NCBI GenBank assembly: GCA_035456405.1
Contig: DATIDG010000034.1
Coordinates: forward strand, 1 to 64,000
Reading direction: 5' to 3'
Source: JAGVSZ01 sp035456405
Lineage (GTDB): Bacteria; Pseudomonadota; Gammaproteobacteria; Burkholderiales; SG8-39
DNA length: 64,000 bases
Shown: positions 9,167 to 16,679 of the stretch, piece by piece
Layout: every line of letters begins with the position of its first letter
Numbering within the stretch: position 1 is the first letter of the stretch
Made by a program: the position numbers and the translations under genes
Notes under the pieces: generated by a model
The model's input: the letters and a program-made list of their open reading frames with translations, nothing else
What the model was told of the DNA's origin: nothing
Databases searched by the model: none

Positions 9167-9184
9167 ATGCGCAGTTTTGCATAT
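9165..9184. promoter_or_regulatory. Operator-like palindrome 1 at the regulator start codon
   Basis: ATATGC-N8-GCATAT with spacer GCAGTTTT. It covers the ATG of the ModE-like regulator on the minus strand. It has the same 6/7-8-6/7 geometry as palindrome 2, and both right arms run into TTGGGCCGG. Binding here would repress the regulator itself. Confidence 0.55.
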
Positions 9185-9229
9185 TGGGCCGGAACAGTCA
9201 GCGGGCTAGCATCCAAATCTGCACGGCCT

Positions 9230-9251
9230 AATCGGCGAAATTTTGCCGATT
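9230..9251. promoter_or_regulatory. Operator-like palindrome 2 upstream of tupB
   Basis: AATCGGC-N8-GCCGATT with spacer GAAATTTT, 31 bases before the tupB ATG. TTTTGCCGATTGGGCCGG (9241-9258) repeats TTTTGCATATTGGGCCGG (9175-9192) at 16 of 18 positions, 66 bases apart. The paired sites look like operators for the divergent ModE-like regulator. Confidence 0.55.
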
Positions 9252-9282
9252 GGGCCGGGCAGGGGAAAGGCCTACCGCCGAC

Positions 9283-9987
9283 ATGGAGACCATCCAGCTC
9301 GCCTTTCTGGAAGCGCTCGCGCTGATTGGGCACCTCGATCCGAAGCTCGTCGAGATCGTTCTGCTGAGCCTCCGCGTGAGCCTCACCGCCGTGGTGATCG
9401 CCACGCTCGTCGGCCTGCCGCTCGGCGCGGCGCTCGCCGTGGCCCACTTTCCGGGCCGCAAAACCCTGATCGTGGTGCTCAACGCGCTGATGGGACTGCC
9501 GCCGGTGGTCGTCGGGCTGCTCGTCTACCTGATGCTCTCGCGCGCCGGCCCGCTCGGGGCGCTCGGGATCCTCTTCACGCCCGCGGCGATGATCATCGCG
9601 CAGGCGATCCTCATCACCCCGATCATCGCGGCGCTCGCGCGCCAGGCGGTCGAGGATGCGTGGCGCGAGTACCAGGAGCAGCTGCACTCGCTCGGAAGCA
9701 GGCCGATGCAGTCTGCGCTCACGCTGCTGTGGGACACGAAGTTCTCGCTGCTCACGACGGTGCTTGCCGGCTTCGGGCGCGCGGCCGCGGAGGTCGGCGC
9801 CGTGATAATCGTCGGGGGGAACATCGACGGGGTCACGCGCGTGATGACGACCGCGATCGCGCTGGAGACGAGCAAGGGCGACCTGCCGCTCGCGCTCGGG
9901 CTCGGCGTGATCCTCGTCGCGATCGTCCTGACCCTGAACGCCGCCGCCTACCTCGTCAAGGAGTCGGCGCAGCGCCGCTATGGATGA
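9283..9987 (+). CDS. tupB: Tungstate ABC transporter permease TupB
   Basis: A 234-residue inner-membrane permease with the binding-protein-dependent transport signature around residues 150-175 (EEYQEQLHSLGSRPMQS-type EAA loop, then FSLLTTVLAGFGRAAAEVGAVIIVGGNIDG). The sequence MGLPPVVVGLLVYLMLSRAGPLG is typical of the TupB/ModB-like group that pairs with TupA. ATG 9283 is preferred over the in-frame ATG at 9250, which would overlap the second operator palindrome. The next gene, the ATPase, starts within this one, so tupB-tupC-tupA are translationally coupled. Confidence 0.88.
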   Translation: METIQLAFLEALALIGHLDPKLVEIVLLSLRVSLTAVVIATLVGLPLGAALAVAHFPGRKTLIVVLNALMGLPPVVVGLLVYLMLSRAGPLGALGILFTPAAMIIAQAILITPIIAALARQAVEDAWREYQEQLHSLGSRPMQSALTLLWDTKFSLLTTVLAGFGRAAAEVGAVIIVGGNIDGVTRVMTTAIALETSKGDLPLALGLGVILVAIVLTLNAAAYLVKESAQRRYG

Positions 9988-10720
9988 GGCCGCGATGAGA
10001 GCGCCGACCTCGCTGCTGCCGCTCACCCTCGACCGCGTGTGCTTTGAGGCGGGCGGACGGCGGATCATCGACGACGTTTCGCTCGCGATCGAGGCCGGGG
10101 CGCGCACCGTGATCCTCGGGCCGAACGGCGCGGGAAAGAGCGTGCTGCTGCGGCTCTGTCACGGGCTGCTCGCGCCCACTTCCGGCCGGATCGTCTGGAG
10201 CGCGCCGGACCGGACCGGTGGCGTGCGGCGGCAGGCGATGGTCTTCCAGAGGCCGGTGATGCTCCGCCGATCGGCGCTTGCCAACGTGGCCTATGGCTTG
10301 AAGGTCGCGGGAGTCGGCGCAATGGAACGCGACGCGCGGACGCGCGCAGCGCTCGAGCGCGTCGGGCTGAGTCACCTCGCGGACCGTCCCGCGCGCGTGC
10401 TCTCCGGCGGAGAGCAGCAACGGCTCGCGCTAGCTCGCGCCTGGGCGCTCAATCCGGAAGTGCTGTTCCTCGACGAGCCGACCGCCAACCTCGACCCGGG
10501 CGCGACGCACGAGATCGAGGCCTCGATCTCCGCCATCCACTCCGGCGGAACTAAGATCGTCATGGTCACGCACAACCTCGGACAGGCGCGGCGGCTCGCC
10601 GACGAGATCCTGTTCGTGCACAACGGGCGCGTCGCGGAACGCGCTTCTGCGATCCGATTCTTCACCGCGCCCGCATCGCCCCAGGCAGCCGCGTTCCTCA
10701 AAGGAGAACTGCCGTGGTGA
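9980..10720 (+). CDS. tupC: Tungstate ABC transporter ATP-binding protein TupC
   Basis: A 246-residue ABC ATPase: Walker A GPNGAGKS (about residues 47-54), signature LSGGEQQRLALARA (about 136-149), Walker B EVLFLDEPTANLD, H-loop VTHN. It energises uptake with TupB. It starts eight bases inside tupB (an alternative ATG is at 9995) and its TGA overlaps the GTG of tupA by seven bases. Size fits single-domain importers without a C-terminal TOBE extension, unlike ModC. Confidence 0.88.
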   Translation: MDEAAMRAPTSLLPLTLDRVCFEAGGRRIIDDVSLAIEAGARTVILGPNGAGKSVLLRLCHGLLAPTSGRIVWSAPDRTGGVRRQAMVFQRPVMLRRSALANVAYGLKVAGVGAMERDARTRAALERVGLSHLADRPARVLSGGEQQRLALARAWALNPEVLFLDEPTANLDPGATHEIEASISAIHSGGTKIVMVTHNLGQARRLADEILFVHNGRVAERASAIRFFTAPASPQAAAFLKGELPW

Positions 10721-11538
10721 TCACCCGCCACCTCGCCCTCGCGTTCCTTGCCGCCGTTGCGGCGGCCGGAGCGCCTGCCCATGCCCAAGAGAAGTTCATC
10801 ACCGTCGCTTCGACCACCTCGACCGAGCAGTCCGGCCTGTTCGGCTTCATCTTGCCCATCTTCCAGAAGAGCACCGGCATCCAGGTCCGCGTAGTCGCGC
10901 TCGGTACCGGCCAAGCGCTCGACATGGGGCGGCGCGGCGATGCCGACGTGGTGTTCGTCCACGATCCGGCCGCGGAGCGCAAGTTCGTGAGCGAAGGTTA
11001 CGGTGTCGGGCACCGGGACGTCATGTACAACGACTTCGTTCTCGTCGGCCCGAAGAGCGACCCGGCGAAGGTGGCCGGCGGGAAGGACATCACTGCCGCG
11101 CTGAACAAGATCGAGGGCGCCAAGGCGCCGTTCGTTTCGCGCGGCGACAGAAGCGGCACGCATGCCGCCGAGCTGCGGTTGTGGAAGGAGGCCGGCATCG
11201 ACATCGCCGCGCAGAAGGGGCCCTGGTACAAGGAGACCGGGTCCGGAATGGGCCCTGCGCTCAACACCGCCTCGTCGATGAACGCGTACATCCTCGCCGA
11301 CCGCGGCACGTGGCTCTCGTTCAAGAATCGCGGCGACCTGACGATCGTCGTCGAAGGCGACAAGCGCCTGTTCAACCAGTACGGGGTGATGCTCGTGAAC
11401 CCGGCCAGGCATCCGCACGTGAAAAGGGAACTCGGCCAGAAGTTCCTCGACTGGGTGGTGTCGCCCGACGGCCAGCGCGCGATCGGGCAGTACGCGATCG
11501 ACGGCCAGCAGCTCTTCTTCCCGAACGCCGGGCGGTGA
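10714..11538 (+). CDS. tupA: Tungstate-binding periplasmic protein TupA
   Basis: 274 residues starting at GTG 10714 behind an AAGGAG site. The signal peptide (about residues 1-24) ends AHAQ. The mature N-terminus reads ITVASTTSTEQSGLFGFILP: the TTST..SGL motif is the oxyanion-binding signature of TupA-type binding proteins and differs from ModA. Further family landmarks are DVVFVHDP, NDFVLVGPKSDPA, SRGDRSGTH and GMGPALNTAS. It delivers tungstate (possibly also molybdate) to TupBC. The order B-C-A instead of A-B-C is slightly unusual. Confidence 0.9.
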   Translation: MVITRHLALAFLAAVAAAGAPAHAQEKFITVASTTSTEQSGLFGFILPIFQKSTGIQVRVVALGTGQALDMGRRGDADVVFVHDPAAERKFVSEGYGVGHRDVMYNDFVLVGPKSDPAKVAGGKDITAALNKIEGAKAPFVSRGDRSGTHAAELRLWKEAGIDIAAQKGPWYKETGSGMGPALNTASSMNAYILADRGTWLSFKNRGDLTIVVEGDKRLFNQYGVMLVNPARHPHVKRELGQKFLDWVVSPDGQRAIGQYAIDGQQLFFPNAGR

Positions 11539-11566
11539 CCGGCACCGCGCGACAAATAGGCCTTCC

Positions 11567-11773
11567 GTGAAGCTCTCGGCAAGGAACGTCTTCCCCGGCA
11601 CGGTCGTTGCCGTAGAGCGCGGCCAGACTACTGCGCACGTGAAGATCGAGATCGCTCCGGGGATTGTGGTCACCTCCGCGGTTACCGTCGAGGCCGTCGA
11701 CGATCTCGCCTTGAAGGTCGGCGACAGCGCAACCGCGATCATCAAGGCCTCCGAGGTGATCGTCGGAAAGTAG
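11567..11773 (+). CDS. mop: Molbindin, single TOBE/Mop-domain protein
   Basis: 68 residues from GTG 11567, a single Mop domain: MKLSARNVFPGTVVAVERG, VKIEIAPGIVVTSAVT, LKVGDSATAIIKASEVIVGK. Such molbindins assemble as hexamers that store molybdate or tungstate in the cytoplasm. It is the fourth gene of the tupBCA unit, 28 bases after tupA. Together with the cofactor genes at 24601-27061 it points to a molybdenum- or tungsten-dependent enzyme elsewhere in the genome. Confidence 0.9.
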   Translation: MKLSARNVFPGTVVAVERGQTTAHVKIEIAPGIVVTSAVTVEAVDDLALKVGDSATAIIKASEVIVGK

Positions 11774-11787
11774 GCCCGGGCGAGCTC

Positions 11788-12334
11788 GTGGGCGGCGCCC
11801 GCCGTCGTTTCCTCGCCGGCCTCGCGGCGCTGCCGTTCGCCCCCGTCGCGCGGGCTCAGGCGCGGCGCGAGATCGTCGACGGGGCCGGGCGGAAGGTGGC
11901 GATCCCGGCGCGCGTCGAGCGCGTCTACGCGGCCGGGCCTCCGGCGAGCGTCCTCGCATTCGCCGTCGCCCCGGACAAGCTGCTCGGCTGGACCTCGCCG
12001 TTCCGCGACTACGAGCGGCCTTTCGTCGCACCCAGGTACGCAGACCTGCCGACGCTCGGACGGCTCACCAGGCGCGGCAATACGGCGAACGTCAGGTCGT
12101 GATCGGCGCCCGGCCGGATCTCATCTTCGACTACGGCGCCAGGTGTTCCTCTGCGCCGACCGTGTGGCGCTCTTCCACCGCGGAACCCTGCCGTGCGCCG
12201 ACACGCCCGAGCGGGCGGTCACCGCCGAGCATTTGCGCCTCGTCTACGGGGTGGAGGTGAGGATCGAGACCGTCCCCGACGAAAGCGGGCGTGCGCGGCG
12301 GGTCTGCATGCCGCGGTCACTCGGCGGCCGATAG
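11788..12334 (+). pseudogene. Deletion-fusion remnant: BtuF/FecB-like binding protein joined to the tail of its ABC ATPase
   Basis: Part 1 (GTG 11788 to about 12138) is the N-terminal part of a cobalamin/siderophore binding protein: signal RRRFLAGLAALPFAPVARAQ, IVDGAGRKVAIPARVERVYAAGP, YADLPTLGRLTRRGNTANV. The frame breaks near 12092-12097. The normal continuation VVIGARPDLIFDYGA is present in another frame, consistent with loss of one base. At about 12138-12142 the sequence jumps into QVFLCADRVALFHRG...AEHLRLVYGVEV, the C-terminus of an iron/B12-type ABC ATPase. The rest of the binding protein, the permease and most of the ATPase are gone. No intact copy is nearby. Confidence 0.8.
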
Positions 12335-12353
12335 AGTCCCAAAGCGTCGGGGC

Positions 12354-12388
12354 TTGACAACCGCCATCGTTTCGAAGATTCTAGAAAC
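12354..12388 (+). promoter_or_regulatory. arsR promoter and possible ArsR operator
   Basis: A consensus -35 TTGACA (12354-12359) lies 17 bases before GATTCT (12377-12382), a weak -10. TTCGAA (12371-12376) and the palindrome TTCTAGAA (12379-12386) overlap it, a likely repressor site. The arsR ATG is at 12389, where transcription would be expected to start, so the message may be leaderless or nearly so; no ribosome binding site is seen. Confidence 0.5.
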
Positions 12389-12730
12389 ATGGAAACGACG
12401 AACGCGATCAGGGCGCTCGGCGCGCTCGCCCAGGAAACGCGGCTGGCCATCTACCGCCTGCTCGTGCAGGCCGGGCCGGAGGGTCGGGCCGCTGGGGCGA
12501 TCGGAGAGAAGCTCGGCATCCCGCCGGCCACGCTCTCCTTCCACCTTGCGCAGCTCGCCGGGGCGGGGCTCATCCGCCCGCGCCAGGAAGGCCGGTTCGT
12601 GTACTACTCGGCCGACTTCGGCTCGATGAACGCGCTCGTCGGTTTCCTCACCGAGAACTGCTGTGGCGGCAACGCGTGCGGGCCGCAGCCGATCCGCATC
12701 CAACGCACCCGGAGAGGAATCAAGACATGA
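12389..12730 (+). CDS. arsR: ArsR-family arsenic-responsive repressor
   Basis: A 113-residue winged-helix repressor. The core MTTNAIRALGALAQETRLAIYRLL...PPATLSFHLAQLAGAGLI RPRQEGRFVYYS pattern is ArsR/SmtB. The metal site is not the classic ELCVC. Instead there is a C-terminal NCCGGNACG cluster (about residues 90-98), as in type-2/3 ArsR proteins whose As(III)-binding cysteines are at the C-terminus. It heads the arsR-arsI-arsC-acr3 unit. Its end overlaps the arsI ATG by four bases (12727-12730). Confidence 0.9.
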   Translation: METTNAIRALGALAQETRLAIYRLLVQAGPEGRAAGAIGEKLGIPPATLSFHLAQLAGAGLIRPRQEGRFVYYSADFGSMNALVGFLTENCCGGNACGPQPIRIQRTRRGIKT

Positions 12731-13197
12731 AGCGCTTTCACGTTCACGTCGCCGTCGACGACCTCGCGGCGAACATCCGGTTCTACTCGACCGTCTTCGG
12801 CACACAGCCATCCGTCGTGAAGGACGACTACGCGAAGTGGATGCTCGACGATCCGCGCGTCAACTTCGCGATCTCGAGCCGCGGCGCGAAGCCCGGCCTC
12901 GACCACCTCGGCTTCCAGGTCGACTCCGACGCGGAGCTCGCCGCGTTGCGTGAGCAAGTCGGGAATGCCGAGATCGCCGCGTTCGACCAGTCGCAGGCGG
13001 CGTGCTGCTACGCCAAGTCCGACAAGTACTGGATCAACGACCCGCAGGGCATCGCGTGGGAGACCTTCCATACGCTCGACCGGATCCCGGTGTTCGGCGC
13101 GGACACGAAGAAAGGGGACGAGGCGTCCGCGTGCTGCGCGCCCGCCGCGCAGCCGGTGCGGTTCGCCGAGCGCGCGAAGGCGAGCAGCTGCTGTTGA
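12727..13197 (+). CDS. arsI: ArsI/CadI-type VOC-fold protein (C-As lyase-like)
   Basis: A 156-residue glyoxalase/dioxygenase (VOC) protein: MKRFHVHVAVDDLAANIRFYS, GLDHLGFQVD, SQAACCYAKSDKYWINDPQGIAWETF. Candidate Fe(II) ligands His5, His60 and Glu112 and the vicinal thiols Cys93-Cys94 match the ArsI pattern, an enzyme that demethylates organoarsenicals by C-As bond cleavage. Many annotated CadI/ArsI relatives are of unproven activity. The C-terminus adds ACCAPAAQ and a final SSCC, extra thiol pairs. ATG 12727 overlaps the arsR stop. Confidence 0.83.
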   Translation: MKRFHVHVAVDDLAANIRFYSTVFGTQPSVVKDDYAKWMLDDPRVNFAISSRGAKPGLDHLGFQVDSDAELAALREQVGNAEIAAFDQSQAACCYAKSDKYWINDPQGIAWETFHTLDRIPVFGADTKKGDEASACCAPAAQPVRFAERAKASSCC

Positions 13198-13203
13198 CGG
13201 GCG

Positions 13204-13716
13204 ATGGCGGGGCGCACCTACGAAGTCCTGTTTCTGTGCACCGCCAACTCGGCGAGGAGCATCCTCGCCGAGGCCCTGCTGAACAGCCTGGGGCAGGAGC
13301 GGTTCCGCGCGCATAGCGCGGGCAGTCATCCGGCCGGACGGGCCAACCTGTTCGCGCTCGAGCTGCTGCGGAAGCACCGCTTGCCGGTCGAGGGGCTGCG
13401 CAGCAAGAGCTGGGACGAGTTCGCGCGGCCCGAGGCGCCGCCGCTCGACTTCATCTTCACGGTCTGCGACAGCGCGGCCGGCGAGGTCTGCCCGGTCTGG
13501 CCGTGTCAGCCGATTACCGCGCACTGGGGCGTCGAGGATCCTGCGGCGGTCGAGGGGAGCGAGGAGGCGAAGCGCCGCGCGTTCCTCAGCGCGTTCCAGA
13601 TCCTCGGCAACCGCATCCGGATCTTCGCGAGCCTGCGGCTCGAGTCGCTCGACCGGCCCGCGCTCGATTCGCGGCTGCGCGAGATCGGGAAGGTCGGCGC
13701 GGAGGGCGACAGGTGA
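13204..13716 (+). CDS. arsC: Arsenate reductase, LMW-phosphatase/thioredoxin type
   Basis: 170 residues. The P-loop CTANSARS (about residues 12-19) is the CX5R motif of the low-molecular-weight phosphatase fold. VCDSAAGEVCPVWP supplies the cysteines of the thioredoxin-linked disulfide relay. It reduces arsenate to arsenite for efflux by the next gene, acr3, whose GTG overlaps this stop. A second, clearly related arsC is at 23854-24390, with shared blocks LRSKSWDEFA and ITAHWGVEDPAAVEG / MTAHWGVPDPAAAEG. Confidence 0.92.
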   Translation: MAGRTYEVLFLCTANSARSILAEALLNSLGQERFRAHSAGSHPAGRANLFALELLRKHRLPVEGLRSKSWDEFARPEAPPLDFIFTVCDSAAGEVCPVWPCQPITAHWGVEDPAAVEGSEEAKRRAFLSAFQILGNRIRIFASLRLESLDRPALDSRLREIGKVGAEGDR

Positions 13717-14786
13717 CGACGGCGGTCGCCGCAGCGCCGGCGCCGTCCGCGATCGGCTTCTTCGAGCGGTGGCTGACGCTGTGGGTGTTCCTTTGCATCG
13801 TCACCGGGATCGCGCTCGGGCAGCTCGCGCCAGCGCCCTTCCAGGCCCTGGGGCGAATGGAGGTCGCGCGGGTCAACGTGCCGGTCGGGCTGCTCATCTG
13901 GATTATGATCATCCCGATGCTGCTGCGGATCGATTTCGCGGCGATCGGGCAGGTGCGGCAGCACATGCGGGGCATCGGCGTCACGCTGTTCGTCAACTGG
14001 GCGGTGAAACCGTTCTCGATGGCGCTGCTCGGCTGGATCTTCATCCGCCACGTCTTCGCGCCGTACCTGCCCGCCGACCAGATCGACAGCTACATCGCGG
14101 GCCTGATCCTGCTCGCCGCCGCGCCGTGCACCGCGATGGTGTTCGTGTGGAGCCAGCTCTCGAAGGGCGACCCATACTTCACGCTGAGCCAGGTGGCGCT
14201 CAACGACACGATCATGATCGTCGCGTTCGCGCCGATCGTCGGGCTGCTGCTCGGGCTCTCGGCGATCACGGTGCCCTGGGACACGCTGTTCGTGTCCGTC
14301 GTGCTCTACATCGTGATCCCGGTGATTTTGGCGCAGGTTTGGCGCAAGGCGCTGCTCCGTGCCGGGGGGGAGGCGAGGCTGCAGACCGCACTGAAACGGA
14401 TCCAGCCGTTCTCGGTCGCGGCGCTGCTTGTGACTCTGGTGCTGCTCTTCGCGTTCCAGGGCGAGCAGATCCTGAGGCAACCGCTCGTGATCGCGATGCT
14501 CGCGGTGCCGATCGTGATCCAGGTCTACTTCAACTCGGGGCTGGCCTATCTACTGAACCGGCGGCTCGGCGTCGCGCATTGCGTTGCCGGCCCCTCCGCG
14601 CTGATCGGCGCGAGCAACTTCTTCGAGCTGGCGGTGGCCGCGGCGATCAGCCTCTTCGGTTTCAACTCCGGTGCGGCGCTGGCGACCGTCGTCGGCGTGC
14701 TGATCGAGGTGCCGGTCATGCTGTCGGTCGTCGCGATCGTCAACTGCACCGAGCGGTGGTACGAGGAGGGTGCTGAGGCTTCGTAG
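13713..14786 (+). CDS. acr3: Arsenite efflux permease, ACR3 family
   Basis: A 357-residue membrane protein starting at GTG 13713 (GTGA overlap with arsC). About ten TM segments with ACR3 landmarks: VNVPVGLLIWIMIIPML, VNWAVKPFSMALLGWIF, LLAAAPCTAMVFVWSQLSKGDPYFTLSQVALND (conserved catalytic Cys in APCTAMVFVW), and LIGASNFFELAVAAAISLFG. It exports As(III)OH anion by H+ antiport across the inner membrane and ends the ars operon. Often also called arsB. Confidence 0.93.
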   Translation: MTTAVAAAPAPSAIGFFERWLTLWVFLCIVTGIALGQLAPAPFQALGRMEVARVNVPVGLLIWIMIIPMLLRIDFAAIGQVRQHMRGIGVTLFVNWAVKPFSMALLGWIFIRHVFAPYLPADQIDSYIAGLILLAAAPCTAMVFVWSQLSKGDPYFTLSQVALNDTIMIVAFAPIVGLLLGLSAITVPWDTLFVSVVLYIVIPVILAQVWRKALLRAGGEARLQTALKRIQPFSVAALLVTLVLLFAFQGEQILRQPLVIAMLAVPIVIQVYFNSGLAYLLNRRLGVAHCVAGPSALIGASNFFELAVAAAISLFGFNSGAALATVVGVLIEVPVMLSVVAIVNCTERWYEEGAEAS

Positions 14787-14959
14787 TGGCGGCGATCGCG
14801 GGGCCCGCCGCGCCTCGAGCAGTCCCGCAACCGCAGAACCGGCGGCGTCGGATTACGGAGAGGTGCCGACGCGATCGATGTTCCCGCAACCTCGCGCGCG
14901 ATGGCTGCCAGCCACACCTTGCGCGAATCCTCGTGGCTTCAGCCGTCCCATGGGCGCGT

Positions 14960-15961
14960 TCAGGGACTCATGCGCGGAGCCGCGGTCAACCGTCCCGAGA
15001 TCACCAGGCCCGTCCCGAACATCGAGGCCAAGCAAACCAGCAGTAAGCTGACGTTGGCGAGGAAGCCCGAGGCGGCCTCGAGGTCGGTGCCGGCCGCGTA
15101 GCCGAGGCCCAGATAGGCGGACGTCCACACCAACCGCCCGATGACGGCGAGCACGAGGAAGCGGTCCAGCCGATAGCGGCTCCCGCCCGCGAACACGTTC
15201 ACGAACGCGCTTAAGTGCGAGACCAGGGTCCGGCTCAGGAGCACGCTCAGTCCGCCCCAGCGCCTGAAGAGCGACTCGACCCGCGCGTGCCGTGCCGCGG
15301 TGTAGCCGAGCCAACGTGCCCGTCGTTCGAGCAGCTCCCGACTCACCAGGCGGCCGAGCGCGTAGCCCACGGCGTCTCCCGAGACGGAGGCAGTCAATGC
15401 AACGGACGCGCTCCACGCCCATGACAGTTGACCCGTCGCGGACAAGGAGCCCGCGACGACCGTCGCCAGCCCCGTCGGCAGCGGCAGTCCAATGGCGCCG
15501 AATAGTGCGATCAGGCCCAATGCGGGATAGCCGTATGCGATCACGGCTGCGAGGAGTTCCTGTCCGGCGCCGCTGATCCACGTTGAGTTCGAGCTCTCGG
15601 TCGCACTGGCCGGACTGGGCTCGGCTGCGGCGACCGCCCGTTGCACCCGCTGGACGTAGAGGAACGGGGAGACGCCTTCTCGGCTCGCAATCGATCGCAG
15701 GCTCGTGTCGGGATCCGTGTTCGGCGGCAGTCCGAGCCCGTCGGTCAAGGCCGCGCCCGGCACGCGATATGTCGCGGCGACATACCCTAGTGTCATCCAG
15801 GGACGGATGGTGCTGATTTTCGGTGCGCCAAGCTCGTACGCCGAGCGCAGCAGCAAGAACGAGTGATAGGACCGGAGCCCGAACGCGACGCTGCCGAGGC
15901 CTGCTGCCACACACAGTGTGAGCAGGATTGGCCGCGTCCAGCGCGAGGCGAACCTAGGCAC
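14960..15961 (-). CDS. DedA/VTT-family membrane protein with an extra N-terminal region
   Basis: 333 residues. The C-terminal about 200 residues are a DedA/SNARE-associated (VTT) domain: ALGLIALFGAIGLPLPTGLATVVAGSL, GDAVGYALGRL, FRRWGGLSVLLSRTLVSHLSAFVNVFAGG, then terminal TM helices. DedA proteins act in membrane lipid or undecaprenyl-phosphate handling. The N-terminal about 120 residues carry one TM anchor and a short periplasmic segment with GVSPFLYVQRVQRAVAAAE, not part of a usual DedA and not recognised. The ribosome binding site is weak; the ATG at 15961 begins directly with MPRFASRWTRPILL. Confidence 0.8.
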   Translation of the reverse strand: MPRFASRWTRPILLTLCVAAGLGSVAFGLRSYHSFLLLRSAYELGAPKISTIRPWMTLGYVAATYRVPGAALTDGLGLPPNTDPDTSLRSIASREGVSPFLYVQRVQRAVAAAEPSPASATESSNSTWISGAGQELLAAVIAYGYPALGLIALFGAIGLPLPTGLATVVAGSLSATGQLSWAWSASVALTASVSGDAVGYALGRLVSRELLERRARWLGYTAARHARVESLFRRWGGLSVLLSRTLVSHLSAFVNVFAGGSRYRLDRFLVLAVIGRLVWTSAYLGLGYAAGTDLEAASGFLANVSLLLVCLASMFGTGLVISGRLTAAPRMSP

Positions 15962-16145
15962 GGTCGTGAGGTGGGGAGCAGGTCACGGGCCGGGTGCTCC
16001 GATCATTGCTTCGGGCATACACTTTGACGGCGTAACCGTCGACGGACTCGCCGAATTGGAAAAGGGCGCTCATCGATTGGCTCTTTTCGCGGGTTGCACG
16101 GTGAGAGTTGCGAAGCGCCAGAACACGGTCATGTCGCTACGTCCC

Positions 16146-16652
16146 TCATTGCAGTCGATAGCCGGCATGGCATGCGACGCAGTTGGCCGTCACCTCGGCC
16201 AGCGCCGACAGCGCAGGCCTGACGTCGTTCGTGACCGCCCCGTCGAGCGCCGCAACCGACAACCGGCTCGCGCTGCGGTGCATGGCCGTACCGGCGTCCT
16301 GCATGCCCTTGGGCATGTATTTCGCGACCTCATGAGCGCTGTGCGTGGTGAGCGAAGACATGCCGAGCCGCTGTTCAGCGATTTCGGACGCTTGGTCGAA
16401 CTTTCCTTTCGCAAGCGTTTCCTGGATCTCCTGCAGTGCGAGGAGGTGATCGCGCATGTTGGCGAGCGTGTGCTCCCGCAGCTCCGGTGGAAACGCCACC
16501 GGCACACGGCGATCCGCGGCCGGCGCGTACTGGCTGCCCGCGCCGCTTCGACTATGCGAAGCGGGGTCGTGTTGGTGCTGAGCGATAGCGAACCACGCCG
16601 GGGCGGCGAGTGCCGCCGCCGCAGCCGCGATCAGCAGGGACTTCGAGGTCAT
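16146..16652 (-). CDS. Exported cytochrome c'-like four-helix protein
   Basis: 168 residues: signal peptide to about residue 24 (ending AIAQ), a helical body with conserved MGMSSLTTHSAHEVAKYMPKGMQ-type segments, and a single heme site CVACH at residues about 160-164, near the C-terminus. A C-terminal CXXCH in a helical protein is the hallmark of class II (c'-like) cytochromes. The exact role is unknown; periplasmic electron transfer or gas/metal binding is possible. It is the third gene of a minus-strand set with two Met/His-rich proteins. Confidence 0.7.
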   Translation of the reverse strand: MTSKSLLIAAAAAALAAPAWFAIAQHQHDPASHSRSGAGSQYAPAADRRVPVAFPPELREHTLANMRDHLLALQEIQETLAKGKFDQASEIAEQRLGMSSLTTHSAHEVAKYMPKGMQDAGTAMHRSASRLSVAALDGAVTNDVRPALSALAEVTANCVACHAGYRLQ

Positions 16653-16679
16653 GCAGAACTCCCTCGGTCAGCGGGTGTG

